Positions 1-8,494 of a stretch of DNA of 63,933 bases are shown one piece after another. Each line of letters opens with the position of its first letter. Position 1 is the first letter of the stretch. A program made the position numbers and the translations under genes. This DNA is from JABWBR01 sp036741235 (GTDB lineage: Bacteria; Bacteroidota; Bacteroidia; Chitinophagales; Saprospiraceae): positions 1-63,933 of the forward strand of contig DAINSQ010000007.1 in assembly GCA_036741235.1 (NCBI GenBank). Direction: 5' to 3'. The notes beneath the pieces are model-generated. The model had not been told where the DNA came from. It searched no databases and saw nothing but the letters and a program-made list of their open reading frames with translations.

Positions 1-56
1 ACTAATTCATTGAAACATTCTATCATGATGGCAAAAGAACTGAGAAAGAAAAGCTC

Positions 57-75
57 CTCTCCGTCGAACGGAGAG
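57..75. terminator. Short perfect hairpin in the left-edge intergenic region
   Basis: Eight-base perfect arms (57-64 and 68-75) surround a three-base loop. No T-run follows, so termination activity is uncertain; it could end a gene lying left of the window. The rest of 1-236 holds no gene that I can support: it is non-coding, with a C-rich stretch near 205-225. Confidence 0.35.
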
Positions 76-236
76 TGATAAACATTAATTTTTACCGCAG
101 TGTAAAATGAGTTTTCCGCAGCGTAGCGCCGAGTTATAGCAACCGGCGCTCCCAGGCGTCAACACCACGTTGTGTAAGGCTATGGTAAAAAAAACGGCGC
201 TCACAGCCCCCACCCCTACCCCGCCGTTCAATTAAC

Positions 237-267
237 TTGACTTCCCACATCTTTTACCATATTTTTG
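237..267 (+). promoter_or_regulatory. Bacteroidota-type promoter of the P-type ATPase gene
   Basis: TTG at 237-239 and TATTTTTG at 260-267 are separated by 20 bases. This matches the Bacteroidota sigma-ABfr consensus (TTG, 19-21 bases, TAnnTTTG). Transcription would begin near 274, which places the ATG at 304 about 30 bases downstream and rules out an in-frame TTG at 265 that lies inside the -7 box. Confidence 0.65.
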
Positions 268-303
268 TCGCGCACGCTTTCCAGAGGAAGAAAAACATCC
301 ATC

Positions 304-3051
304 ATGAACAACAAACAATGGCACGCTATCGATATCCCGGTTTTAGAGCAGGAGCTTGAGACCAACCTGGCATCGGGACTTGCAGCCGCAGACGTACCCG
401 AGCGATCAGTCCTTTACGGCCCCAACGAACTTCAGGAAAAAAGGGGCGTTTCAGCGCTCAAACTACTGGTCTCGCAGTTTACCAACACCATGGTGCTCAT
501 CCTCATCGCTGCCGCCGTCATATCGGGGCTGCTGGGAAAAACGACCGAAACCTTCGCTATCGGCGCTATCGTCGTATTGTTTGCGCTGCTAGGCTTCATG
601 CAGGAATACAGGGCCGAAAAAGCGATGGCTGCGCTCAAACGGCTCTCCGTGCCGGTGGTGCGCGTGCGCCGCAACGGGCAGATACAGGAGTTGTCAGCCC
701 GGGATCTGGTGCCCGGCGACATCGTACTGCTGGAGGCCGGAAATGCCGTGCCTGCCGACATGCGTATCGTGGAGAGTATCAACCTGTGCATCCAGGAGGC
801 TGCCCTGACAGGCGAGTCGGAGCCCGTGGAGAAACATACGGATTCGCTGCAGGCGGAAAACGTATCCCTGGGCGACCGCCGAAACATGGCGTACCTGGGC
901 ACCGTCGTGACCTACGGCCGCGGAACGGCGGTAGTAGTAAACACCGGCATGACTACCGAGCTGGGCAAAATCGCCACGCTGCTACAAAGTGTGGCAACCG
1001 GCCTGACCCCGCTTCAGCAGCGGCTCGAAAAAGTGGGCTTGCAGTTGGCCGTCGGCGGCGTAGCCGTGGCGGCCCTGGTAATGCTCATCGGATTGTTAAA
1101 CGGCGAATCCATCGAGGAAATGTTCCTCACGGCCGTTTCCGTGGCGGTTGCCGTAGTGCCCGAAGGTTTGCCGGCCGTAGTGACAGTAACACTGGCGCTG
1201 GGTGCGCAGCGCATGTTACGACGCCGCGCCCTCATCCGAAAATTACCGGCCGTAGAAACCCTGGGTTCGGTGACCACCATATGCTCGGATAAAACCGGCA
1301 CCCTCACCGAAAACCGCATGACGGTAACCATTATAGACGTAGCGGGTCACGACCTGGCGTTGCAGGACTCAACCGCCCGCCGGCACGACGCGCCTGCGGC
1401 GCAGGGTGAATTTCTGGAATCCCAGCCTGTTGAAATTGGTCTGGCCCTGGCTGCCGGCGCCTTGTGCAACGACGCCTCCCTGCAGCCCGATCCGCAAACC
1501 GGCCGTTACCTGCCCATCGGCGACCCTACCGAAGGCGCACTGCTTGTGGCGGCTTCGCAGGTGAACCTGCAAAAAAGCGAACTGGAAGCGGCACTGCCGA
1601 GAGTGGGAGAATTGCCTTTTGATGCCGTCCGCAAGCGCATGACTACGGTTCACCGCCTTCCTGATTCGCATGAAAGTCTGCCCCCGGCGTTGCGCGCATT
1701 GGCGGAACCTTCGGGCGGCGCTTTTGTCGCCTTCACCAAAGGGGCTGTAGACGGGCTGCTGCCCTTGTGCAGTCATATCTTGTTGAAAGGCGCTATGACT
1801 GCGATAGATGAAAGCTGGAGGCAACGCATTGACGCCGCCCACGAAAAAATGGCCCAGAACGGGATGCGGGTGCTCGGCATGGCACTTCGCCTGCAAGTTG
1901 ACGCCGTACCGCAGGAAGACAACCTCATCTTCATCGGCCTGACAGGCATGATCGACCCACCCCGCCCGGAAGTCAAAAAAGCCGTAGCCACTTGCAAAAA
2001 CGCGGGCATCAGGCCCGTAATGATTACCGGCGACCACCCATTAACTGCGAGGTTTATCGCCCATGATTTGGGCATCACCGACAATTCCAGGGTAAAAACC
2101 GGCAACGACCTGAGCGGGATGACCCCGGAAGAACTCGCCGCGGTAGTACGTGACGTTTCCGTGTATGCCCGCGTGACGCCCGAGCACAAGCTGCAGATTG
2201 TAGAGGCCTTGCAGGCTCAGGGAGAAGTAGTAGCCATGACCGGCGACGGCGTCAACGACTCGCCGGCACTGCGCAAGGCCGATATAGGCATTGCCATGGG
2301 TATTACCGGCACCGACGTATCGAAAGAAGCCGCCGAAATGGTATTGCTCGACGACAACTTTGCCACCATTGTGGCCGCCGTTGAAGAAGGGCGTTCCATC
2401 TACGACAATATCCGCCGCTTTGTCAAATTCTCCATAGCCGGCAACATTGGCAAGGTGCTGGTGATGCTGCTGGCGCCGCTCGCCGGCATTCATGTGGCCT
2501 TGCTCCCGCTCCAATTGCTATGGCTCAACCTGCTCACCGACGGCTTGCTCGGGTTGGGGCTGGGGCTGGAGCCGGCAGAAAAAGGAACCATGAACAAGCC
2601 GCCCCGTTCGCCTCAAGAAAGCATTTTCAGCGGCGGCATGGGCATTCATGTAATCTGGGTGGGAATGGCCATCGGCCTGATGGCCCTGGCGGCGGGACTT
2701 TGGTACTTTGATCCCGCTAATCCTGCCGACAGCCGCTGGCAAACCATCATCTTCACCTCGCTTGCTTTTATGCAAATGGGGCAGGCGCTCGCCTCCCGTT
2801 CTTCGCAGGAATCGCTTCTATCAATGGGGATATTGTCAAACCCGGTATTGCTCGGATTGTTTCTGCTCACCATGGTTTTGCAGGTGACGGTTATTTACCT
2901 GCCGTTTTTTGACCGTTTTTTCCAGGTGACGCCTCTGCAGTGGGATGAATTATTGTTTTGTGCCGGATTGGGTTTTGCCACGCTTTTGCTGATAGAGGTT
3001 GAAAAAATATGGCTGCGGAGTAACCGTCGGGGTAATGCCAAAACTAATTAA
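304..3051 (+). CDS. Cation-translocating P-type ATPase (P2, SERCA-like, probably Ca2+)
   Basis: A 915-residue inner-membrane pump coupling ATP hydrolysis to cation transport. Domain order is the N-terminal cation-ATPase segment, membrane helices M1-M2, actuator domain with TGES (residues 169-172), M3-M4 with the PEGLP motif, phosphorylation site DKTGT (Asp 329), nucleotide domain, the GDGVND hinge (647-652), then C-terminal helices with NLLTDG in the M6 position. PEGLP and NLLTDG are the ion-binding signatures of the P2A/P2B Ca2+ pumps, although the usual residues after the M6 motif are replaced by a Leu/Gly-rich run, so the exact ion is inferred. The length is normal for the family. The start was chosen at ATG 304 because the promoter overlaps the upstream alternative. 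It stands alone in its transcription unit. Confidence 0.93.
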   Translation: MNNKQWHAIDIPVLEQELETNLASGLAAADVPERSVLYGPNELQEKRGVSALKLLVSQFTNTMVLILIAAAVISGLLGKTTETFAIGAIVVLFALLGFMQEYRAEKAMAALKRLSVPVVRVRRNGQIQELSARDLVPGDIVLLEAGNAVPADMRIVESINLCIQEAALTGESEPVEKHTDSLQAENVSLGDRRNMAYLGTVVTYGRGTAVVVNTGMTTELGKIATLLQSVATGLTPLQQRLEKVGLQLAVGGVAVAALVMLIGLLNGESIEEMFLTAVSVAVAVVPEGLPAVVTVTLALGAQRMLRRRALIRKLPAVETLGSVTTICSDKTGTLTENRMTVTIIDVAGHDLALQDSTARRHDAPAAQGEFLESQPVEIGLALAAGALCNDASLQPDPQTGRYLPIGDPTEGALLVAASQVNLQKSELEAALPRVGELPFDAVRKRMTTVHRLPDSHESLPPALRALAEPSGGAFVAFTKGAVDGLLPLCSHILLKGAMTAIDESWRQRIDAAHEKMAQNGMRVLGMALRLQVDAVPQEDNLIFIGLTGMIDPPRPEVKKAVATCKNAGIRPVMITGDHPLTARFIAHDLGITDNSRVKTGNDLSGMTPEELAAVVRDVSVYARVTPEHKLQIVEALQAQGEVVAMTGDGVNDSPALRKADIGIAMGITGTDVSKEAAEMVLLDDNFATIVAAVEEGRSIYDNIRRFVKFSIAGNIGKVLVMLLAPLAGIHVALLPLQLLWLNLLTDGLLGLGLGLEPAEKGTMNKPPRSPQESIFSGGMGIHVIWVGMAIGLMALAAGLWYFDPANPADSRWQTIIFTSLAFMQMGQALASRSSQESLLSMGILSNPVLLGLFLLTMVLQVTVIYLPFFDRFFQVTPLQWDELLFCAGLGFATLLLIEVEKIWLRSNRRGNAKTN

Positions 3052-3117
3052 ACCGTTAAAAATGCTATTTTTACCAGCCACATTCAATACCTAATACACA
3101 CCACACTGCTCGAGACA

Positions 3118-3510
3118 ATGCTTTTTCAAAAAATACTGCGCAATACATCTCTCAGGCGAATCCTTCTTATCGACAGCATTGGCGCGCTTCTATCCGCTGT
3201 GATGTTGGGAGTGGTTTTAACCAGATTTGAACCCGCTTTTGGGATGCCCGCAAAGGCGCTGTATCCGCTATCGTTAATTGCCTTGATTTTTTGCATTCAC
3301 TCCTTTGTAAGTTATTCAGGCCTGGTAAAAAACCGGGCATTGCATCTCAAAATTACCGCAATCGCCAACTTGTTGTATTGCTGTCTCACATTGGGTTTAA
3401 TTTTATATTTATACCACCAACTCACAGCTTTGGGCCTTGTTTATTTTGTGATCGAAATAATTGTGGTGACAATGCTATCGGTTTTTGAATTGCAATCCGG
3501 CTTACATTAA
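3118..3510 (+). CDS. Small integral membrane protein, unknown function
   Basis: A 130-residue hydrophobic protein with about four predicted transmembrane segments (roughly residues 15-35, 47-66, 76-97 and 100-122) and few polar motifs. I recognise no family. It starts with ATG 66 bases after the ATPase stop and ends 16 bases before the start of the following surface-protein gene, so it could be co-transcribed with either neighbour. The even hydrophobic spacing and Arg/Lys-rich N-terminus support a real membrane protein rather than a chance reading frame, but function cannot be assigned. Confidence 0.6.
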   Translation: MLFQKILRNTSLRRILLIDSIGALLSAVMLGVVLTRFEPAFGMPAKALYPLSLIALIFCIHSFVSYSGLVKNRALHLKITAIANLLYCCLTLGLILYLYHQLTALGLVYFVIEIIVVTMLSVFELQSGLH

Positions 3511-3526
3511 AAAAAACCGATTAATT

Positions 3527-6013
3527 ATGAATTTATTGATAAAAAAAACAATTCAGGTATTTATAATAATAATAATCTTGCTGAACGGCATTGCACTGAC
3601 AGCCCAAATCAATTACCATATCGAACGCCCCGTGTTAACGCCTGAATTAATAGCTCATAAGCAATACAAACGTGCAGCGGATTACGCATTAAACAGAGAC
3701 GCGGCTAATATTGTCAATCCCGACTGGTTTCGGTGGCAGGAATGGGAGAAATTGCAGCGCAGCGACAGCAGAGAAAAAACGCTAAACCAATGGCAAAATT
3801 TCGGCCCCGCCAACGTCAGCGGGCGCATTATTTCCATTGCCTTTCATCCCACTGATTCCAATATCATTTATGTAGGTTCTGCCGGCGGCGGACTGTGGAA
3901 AACCGTTGACTACGGCGCCCATTGGACGCCCCTGACCGATTTTTTACCCTCATTGGCTATCGGCGCTATCGCCATCAACCCCAAAAACCCCGACAGGATA
4001 TTGATCGCTACGGGAGAAGGTTATTCCTTGCTTACCGAATTTTCAAGCGGCATCGGCGTATTATCGTCTAACGACGGCGGGCAAACTTTTGCCTTAACTT
4101 CACTGACGGCGGCGCTTAGCCAGAATTTTGCCGGCATGGACATCTACTGGAGCAGCACGGATACGAACAAGGTATGCGTGGCCACCTCATTCGGAGTCTA
4201 TTTTTCTGCTGATGGTGGAAGCACTTTCACCTACACGCTCGAAAGGTTGCCGTCGCGAATGATCTCCGACCCCGCGCACCCCGATACGCTATATCTCGCC
4301 GCCCGCTATTACAATGACAATATTCCCGGCGGATTTTTTCGCTCTGTCAATGCCGGCCAAAGCTGGACCCAGATCGGCAGCGGTTTGCCCAATGGCAATG
4401 TATTTGGTTATGCGAGTATTGCGATACATCCCGCATTTTCCAACAAAATGCTGCTCAATATATCGAAAAGCTTATTGGAAGGCGTTGGCCCGATGAAAGG
4501 GTTGTACCAATCGAATAACTACGGCCTCACCTGGACGCCCGTTAATACCGGTGTCGACCTGCATTGTTATCCTCCGCCGGCGCAAAACGTTTGCCAGGGG
4601 TGGTTTGCCAACACCATCTGTTATTCCCCCGATGATCCAAACATCATTTTTGCGGGCGGAACGCGCTTATGGAAAAGCGTAAACGGCGGACAAAATTGGT
4701 CTTTAATCGACACTACGCAACAGGGTACCGCCGCCTTGCACGTCGACCATCACCAAACATTATATCATCCGTTGACCGGCGATCTGTTTGATGTAAACGA
4801 CGGCGGCGTAAACTACAGCAGCGACGGCGGCGGCAGTTGGACCTCCATTTCAGACGGGTTGATCACCCATCAGTTTTATACCCTGGTTTCCGCCCAGACC
4901 GATCCCGAGGTAGTCATAGGCGGCGCCCAGGATGTAGGCTTTTTTTCCAACCTTCAGGCTCATGATACGCCGACCTGGGATAATCGCATCAACGGCGACG
5001 CATTTGGCAGCGCCATTGATTTTACCAACGAAAACATCTGGTATACCACCAGTTTTGCCAAATACCGGCGCATCAAATCAATAAATGCCGGGCTCAACTG
5101 GGCGCTGATAAACAATGGAACCAGCGACCACGACCAGTGGAGAATGCCGATGGTCATGCACCCTGAAAACCCGTCGGTGCTACTTTCCTCCAATGATTAC
5201 TTCATGTACAAAACCGTCGACGGCGGAGTAACCTGGCAAACCACCGCCAATACGGGTTTCATCAGTTGTTTTGAATTCGACAAAACAAACCCCAACCTGG
5301 TATATGCGGCACAATTGCATGGCGGTACTGTATATCGCTCGGTAGACGGCGGCAGCAGTTGGACCGCACTGGGCAGTTCGCCCGGCTCGCCCATCACCGA
5401 TTTGGCCGCCGACCCCAGCCAGCTGGGCGTAGTTTATGCTAGCGTGGGTTCCTTTGACAGTCAAAATCAAGTATTTAAATCAATTAACGGGGGTAATACC
5501 TGGGTTAATATCTCTAATAACTTCCCTCCCATACCGGCCACTACCTTATGCGTAAATCCCTTCAACTCCAATATCCTGTACGTCGGCGCCGACCTTGGCG
5601 TTTGGAAAACGGAAGACGGCGGTAACAGTTGGGCGCTAATGAACAACGGTTCGTTGCCCTACGTAGCCATCGGCGACATACACTATTACCAACCCGACAG
5701 CACTGTTCGCGTGGGTACGTACGGCAGGGGTTATTGGAAAATAAAAGACCTGGAGCAACTGCCTACTGCCGGACAGGAAACATCAGATGCCGGCGAAATG
5801 CAGCTGTTTCCAAATCCCGCAATTGACGAGGTAAACATCGTTTTCCCCGGCGATGAAAAGGTTGCAAATATTAAGCTATACAACATCGCAGGGCAATTGG
5901 AACAAACCAATTTCGCCCCAACATTTTCGATTAGCCGGCTGCCTGTTGGAATATATTTTGCGCTCATACAGACTGACAGGAAAATGTATATTCGAAAATT
6001 GGTGAAGCGATAA
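3527..6013 (+). CDS. Asp-box (BNR/sortilin-like) beta-propeller protein with T9SS type A sorting domain
   Basis: A secreted or surface-attached protein of 828 residues. An N-terminal signal peptide with an Ile-rich core is followed by about eleven Asp-box repeats (for example GGLWKTVDYGAHW, GVYFSADGGSTF, RLWKSVNGGQNW, TVYRSVDGGSSW, GVWKTEDGGNSW), which build one or two beta-propellers of the VPS10/sialidase-like type. The last about 75 residues form a type A T9SS sorting domain, beginning LFPNPA and ending with GIYFALI and a basic KLVKR tail. It would be exported by Sec, cross the outer membrane through T9SS, and have the tail removed. Binding or enzymatic activity is unknown; no glycosidase catalytic set is evident. 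ATG 3527 is preferred over an upstream in-frame start because the signal peptide begins there. Confidence 0.88.
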   Translation: MNLLIKKTIQVFIIIIILLNGIALTAQINYHIERPVLTPELIAHKQYKRAADYALNRDAANIVNPDWFRWQEWEKLQRSDSREKTLNQWQNFGPANVSGRIISIAFHPTDSNIIYVGSAGGGLWKTVDYGAHWTPLTDFLPSLAIGAIAINPKNPDRILIATGEGYSLLTEFSSGIGVLSSNDGGQTFALTSLTAALSQNFAGMDIYWSSTDTNKVCVATSFGVYFSADGGSTFTYTLERLPSRMISDPAHPDTLYLAARYYNDNIPGGFFRSVNAGQSWTQIGSGLPNGNVFGYASIAIHPAFSNKMLLNISKSLLEGVGPMKGLYQSNNYGLTWTPVNTGVDLHCYPPPAQNVCQGWFANTICYSPDDPNIIFAGGTRLWKSVNGGQNWSLIDTTQQGTAALHVDHHQTLYHPLTGDLFDVNDGGVNYSSDGGGSWTSISDGLITHQFYTLVSAQTDPEVVIGGAQDVGFFSNLQAHDTPTWDNRINGDAFGSAIDFTNENIWYTTSFAKYRRIKSINAGLNWALINNGTSDHDQWRMPMVMHPENPSVLLSSNDYFMYKTVDGGVTWQTTANTGFISCFEFDKTNPNLVYAAQLHGGTVYRSVDGGSSWTALGSSPGSPITDLAADPSQLGVVYASVGSFDSQNQVFKSINGGNTWVNISNNFPPIPATTLCVNPFNSNILYVGADLGVWKTEDGGNSWALMNNGSLPYVAIGDIHYYQPDSTVRVGTYGRGYWKIKDLEQLPTAGQETSDAGEMQLFPNPAIDEVNIVFPGDEKVANIKLYNIAGQLEQTNFAPTFSISRLPVGIYFALIQTDRKMYIRKLVKR

Positions 6014-6021
6014 GAAATGGG

Positions 6022-6274
6022 GCTCTGCAGCGAGGAGTATACAACACCCCGCTGCACATGGGCATTAAGTTAAGGATTTACAACACGGCACCGGTATTTA
6101 TGTTACTTTTTTCATCGCCAAAAAAGTAACCAAAAAGGCTTTTTTGCAAACGCTGTTTGAGCCGCTGGCTCAAGCCAACCCAGAAATTTAATTGCTCCGC
6201 TAAATTTGCCGGCTCGCCCACACAAGGTCAATACTTTACTGTCTTAACTTAATGGGGTTGCCCCGCTGCAGAGC
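6022..6274. repeat. Nested inverted-repeat element between convergent genes
   Basis: Three layers of palindromy fill this junction. An outer 11-base pair of arms lies at 6022-6032 and 6264-6274, an inner 12-base pair at 6063-6074 and 6243-6254, and a central 11-base hairpin at 6102-6112/6120-6130 (arms GTTACTTTTTT and its complement, loop CATCGCC). A further 7-base hairpin is at 6157-6163/6167-6173. All arms are perfect. No coding sequence is visible. The central hairpin resembles an intergenic palindrome that I recall as common in Bacteroidota genomes. A folded RNA terminator or a non-autonomous mobile element are both possible. Confidence 0.6.
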
Positions 6275-6304
6275 GAAAAAAGAAACAGGGTAAAATTAGC
6301 GGGC

Positions 6305-7636
6305 TCAGTCGTTAAACAAGTTAATAAAGGCGTTCGCCACGGCTGTTGCCCCGGTCCGGAGTGCGACGGGATAATCCGGCAGAAAATCGGGCGAATGCAA
6401 GCCTGAACATTCGTGATGAGAATCGCTTGACTCATCGCACTTGTCCTTGGCCGCGCCCAGCCAAAACATCAAGATTGGGACGCGCTCTTTAGTCAGGCCG
6501 TATTTTGAAAATGGTTCGGCGAGCATAACCGGGTGATAAGGTATGATATGCTCCCGGCCCAAAGACTTTTCAAAGGATGCTATCACCTTTTTGCCTAATT
6601 CAGGATCATTATACAAGGCAGGAACCGCTTCGAAAGCTGTAATTCTGGGCATAGGCGCGCCTGCGGCCATAGCCTCGCCTTCTGCAATTTGTCTGAGGCG
6701 ACTCATAATTTTATCCCGAACTTCGGGTGTATAGCAGCGAATGCTGAATTCCATTGTACAGCTCAAGGGGTGGATATTGCGGCGGGTACCCCCGTAAATC
6801 CTTCCGCAGCCCAAAATGGCAGGTTCAGTCACAGGATGCAGCAACCTGCTTTTAATTTCCTGAAGGCGCACCAGAATTTGAGCAGCCAGCAGGTTCACAT
6901 CCACGCACTTATAATGCTCTCCGACGTGGCAGCCGTTTTCTGCCTGTACTTCGATATCTACATTCATGACAAGCGGCATCATGGGGACAGCACCGGCGAC
7001 AACCGCCACCTTTCCGGCAGAGATTTCCGCGGAATTGTGCATGGAGAGGATACCGTCAGGCGCACCGAATAGTTCAAAAATCCCTGCCTGAATTAGATCG
7101 GAACTTCCATTACCAACTTCCTCGGCATGTTCAACGATAATACCGAGTTTGTTGCCCGTCCACAAGTGTTTATTCTTCACCAGCAGGTGCGCAGCTGCAA
7201 GGGCTACCCCCTGGTGTAGGCTGTGCCCGCATGAGTTCACCACCCAAACGCTATCGCCGTTTAAAGTGGTGCGAACCTTGCTGGCGAAATCAACCCCGGT
7301 ACTTTCCGCTTCTTTATGCGGGTTGGAATCCAGTTCTACCCGCCAATACCACGTTTCCTTGTCCCCTCCATTGTCGTATAAGGCAAGAAAACCGGGAAAT
7401 TTTCCGAGGGTTTTAATTTCAAAACCGAGCTGACGAAGTTCAGCCTTCATTTTTCTGCTGACGTTAAACTCTTGGTTGGAGAGTTCTCCGTTTGCGTGAA
7501 ACCACTTATACAAAGCCTCAAAACGGCCGTATTCTTCCTCATTGAGAGAAAGTATGGGTATACTGCTAACGCCCGATTGGGCATAAAGCGGGCCTGCGGC
7601 TGCTGACAGGAGCAGCCAGAATATCAAATTTTTCAT
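6305..7636 (-). CDS. Exported M20-family amidohydrolase/peptidase (M20D-like)
   Basis: A 443-residue protein with a signal peptide ending near LYAQ (residue 20). It resembles M20D amidohydrolases that remove acyl or aminoacyl groups: HANGELSNQE near residue 48 (normally HxxPELSxxE), CGHSLH at 136-141 (normally CGHDxH), EHAEEVGNG at 169-177 (the general-base glutamate region), SMHNS near 200, and a C-terminal HSPDF. Metal-ligand Cys 136, His 138, Glu 172/173 and His 200 are kept, but the usual Asp after CGH is Ser 139. Export is atypical, as most M20D enzymes are cytoplasmic. It likely acts in the periplasm on an unknown amide; the substrate cannot be deduced. It is monocistronic, with 75 bases separating it from the next gene. 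Confidence 0.8.
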   Translation of the reverse strand: MKNLIFWLLLSAAAGPLYAQSGVSSIPILSLNEEEYGRFEALYKWFHANGELSNQEFNVSRKMKAELRQLGFEIKTLGKFPGFLALYDNGGDKETWYWRVELDSNPHKEAESTGVDFASKVRTTLNGDSVWVVNSCGHSLHQGVALAAAHLLVKNKHLWTGNKLGIIVEHAEEVGNGSSDLIQAGIFELFGAPDGILSMHNSAEISAGKVAVVAGAVPMMPLVMNVDIEVQAENGCHVGEHYKCVDVNLLAAQILVRLQEIKSRLLHPVTEPAILGCGRIYGGTRRNIHPLSCTMEFSIRCYTPEVRDKIMSRLRQIAEGEAMAAGAPMPRITAFEAVPALYNDPELGKKVIASFEKSLGREHIIPYHPVMLAEPFSKYGLTKERVPILMFWLGAAKDKCDESSDSHHECSGLHSPDFLPDYPVALRTGATAVANAFINLFND

Positions 7637-7711
7637 CGTTACAATGTTAATTAGTTAAAAAATGAAGTTTTGTCTTTGGTTGGTAAAAATCAATATTTAT
7701 AAAATTGATAT

Positions 7712-8401
7712 TCAATCAATTATGCTATCTATCAATCCATAATCCAATGCTTCTCGAGCAGTCATCCAATAATCTGTTTGTAAATCTGAAGTCAGTTTTT
7801 CAATACTTTGGCCCGTATGATAGGCAAGAATCTCCACCAATTCTTTGTTGAGCCTCTGGGCCAATAATGCAGCAATATCTGACCCCGAATGTGCCGGTTG
7901 TGCCTTGTGAATCATGATATTGCAACTGCGACTTGCATAGCGGAGCCCCTTTTCGCCACTACTCAAAAGGAGAGCTGCGGCAGATGCACAGTAGTCATAT
8001 GCGATAGTCTTTACCGGGCTTGGAATATATACCATAACATCATATATGGCTAGTCCTGCATTAGCGTTACCGCCAATACTCCTGATGATTAATGTGATGG
8101 TATCTATTGCTTTATTGTCAAGATCGAGAAGTAGCTGTTGAAGAGCATTTGCCAGTTGATCCTCGATCACGCCATCCACGGCTATAATTCGCATTTTCTC
8201 GTTATGAGCAAGGGTCGACTCCCCTGATTCGCTTGCAAAATGAGCAACCGCGAGCGGTATTGTGTCTTTGCCGTTGAAACAAAGCTTACTATTTCCATCA
8301 TAACTTATTTGCGCAATAGCACATGATAAAATAAAGACGGTCAAGAAAAAAGTAAGGTAGTACTGGAAAAACTGTTTTTGAATAAAGATCGTCGTGTTCA
8401 T
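7712..8401 (-). CDS. ClpP-like serine protease with an N-terminal export signal
   Basis: A 229-residue protein with the full ClpP-fold catalytic set: a SIGGNANAGLAIYD segment at 108-121 (the SPGG-type region), nucleophile Ser 140 in CASAAALLLSSG, His 165 in IMIHKAQ, and Asp 210 in TDYWMTAREALDYGLID. Residues 11-27 form a hydrophobic segment followed by CAIAQ, giving either a lipoprotein cysteine (Cys 27, imperfect lipobox ILSC) or a signal-peptidase I site. Normal ClpP is cytoplasmic and has only a short propeptide, so this paralog is predicted to be periplasmic or membrane-anchored and cut off from ClpX/ClpA. A TATCTTTG -7-like element lies at 8425-8432. Its substrate is unknown, and SppA-like signal-peptide digestion would be an analogy only. 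Confidence 0.8.
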   Translation of the reverse strand: MNTTIFIQKQFFQYYLTFFLTVFILSCAIAQISYDGNSKLCFNGKDTIPLAVAHFASESGESTLAHNEKMRIIAVDGVIEDQLANALQQLLLDLDNKAIDTITLIIRSIGGNANAGLAIYDVMVYIPSPVKTIAYDYCASAAALLLSSGEKGLRYASRSCNIMIHKAQPAHSGSDIAALLAQRLNKELVEILAYHTGQSIEKLTSDLQTDYWMTAREALDYGLIDSIID

Positions 8402-8424
8402 ATACTTAAAATTTTAAGTTGTTC

Positions 8425-8432
8425 CAAAGATA
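8425..8432 (-). promoter_or_regulatory. Possible -7 element for the exported ClpP-like gene
   Basis: The minus strand reads TATCTTTG, matching TAnnTTTG, about 24 bases before the ATG at 8401. No TTG occurs at the proper 19-21 base distance, so this rests on the -7 match alone. Confidence 0.3.
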
Positions 8433-8494
8433 TAATCGCAAGCGGAGCGATTTTTTGTATGGCTGAAAAACCATCGCCAGTGGCGATAAAATAA

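Noticed and set aside
1..236. Possible gene fragment at the left edge
   Set aside because: No open frame with a start or family pattern was found; only a small hairpin is supported.
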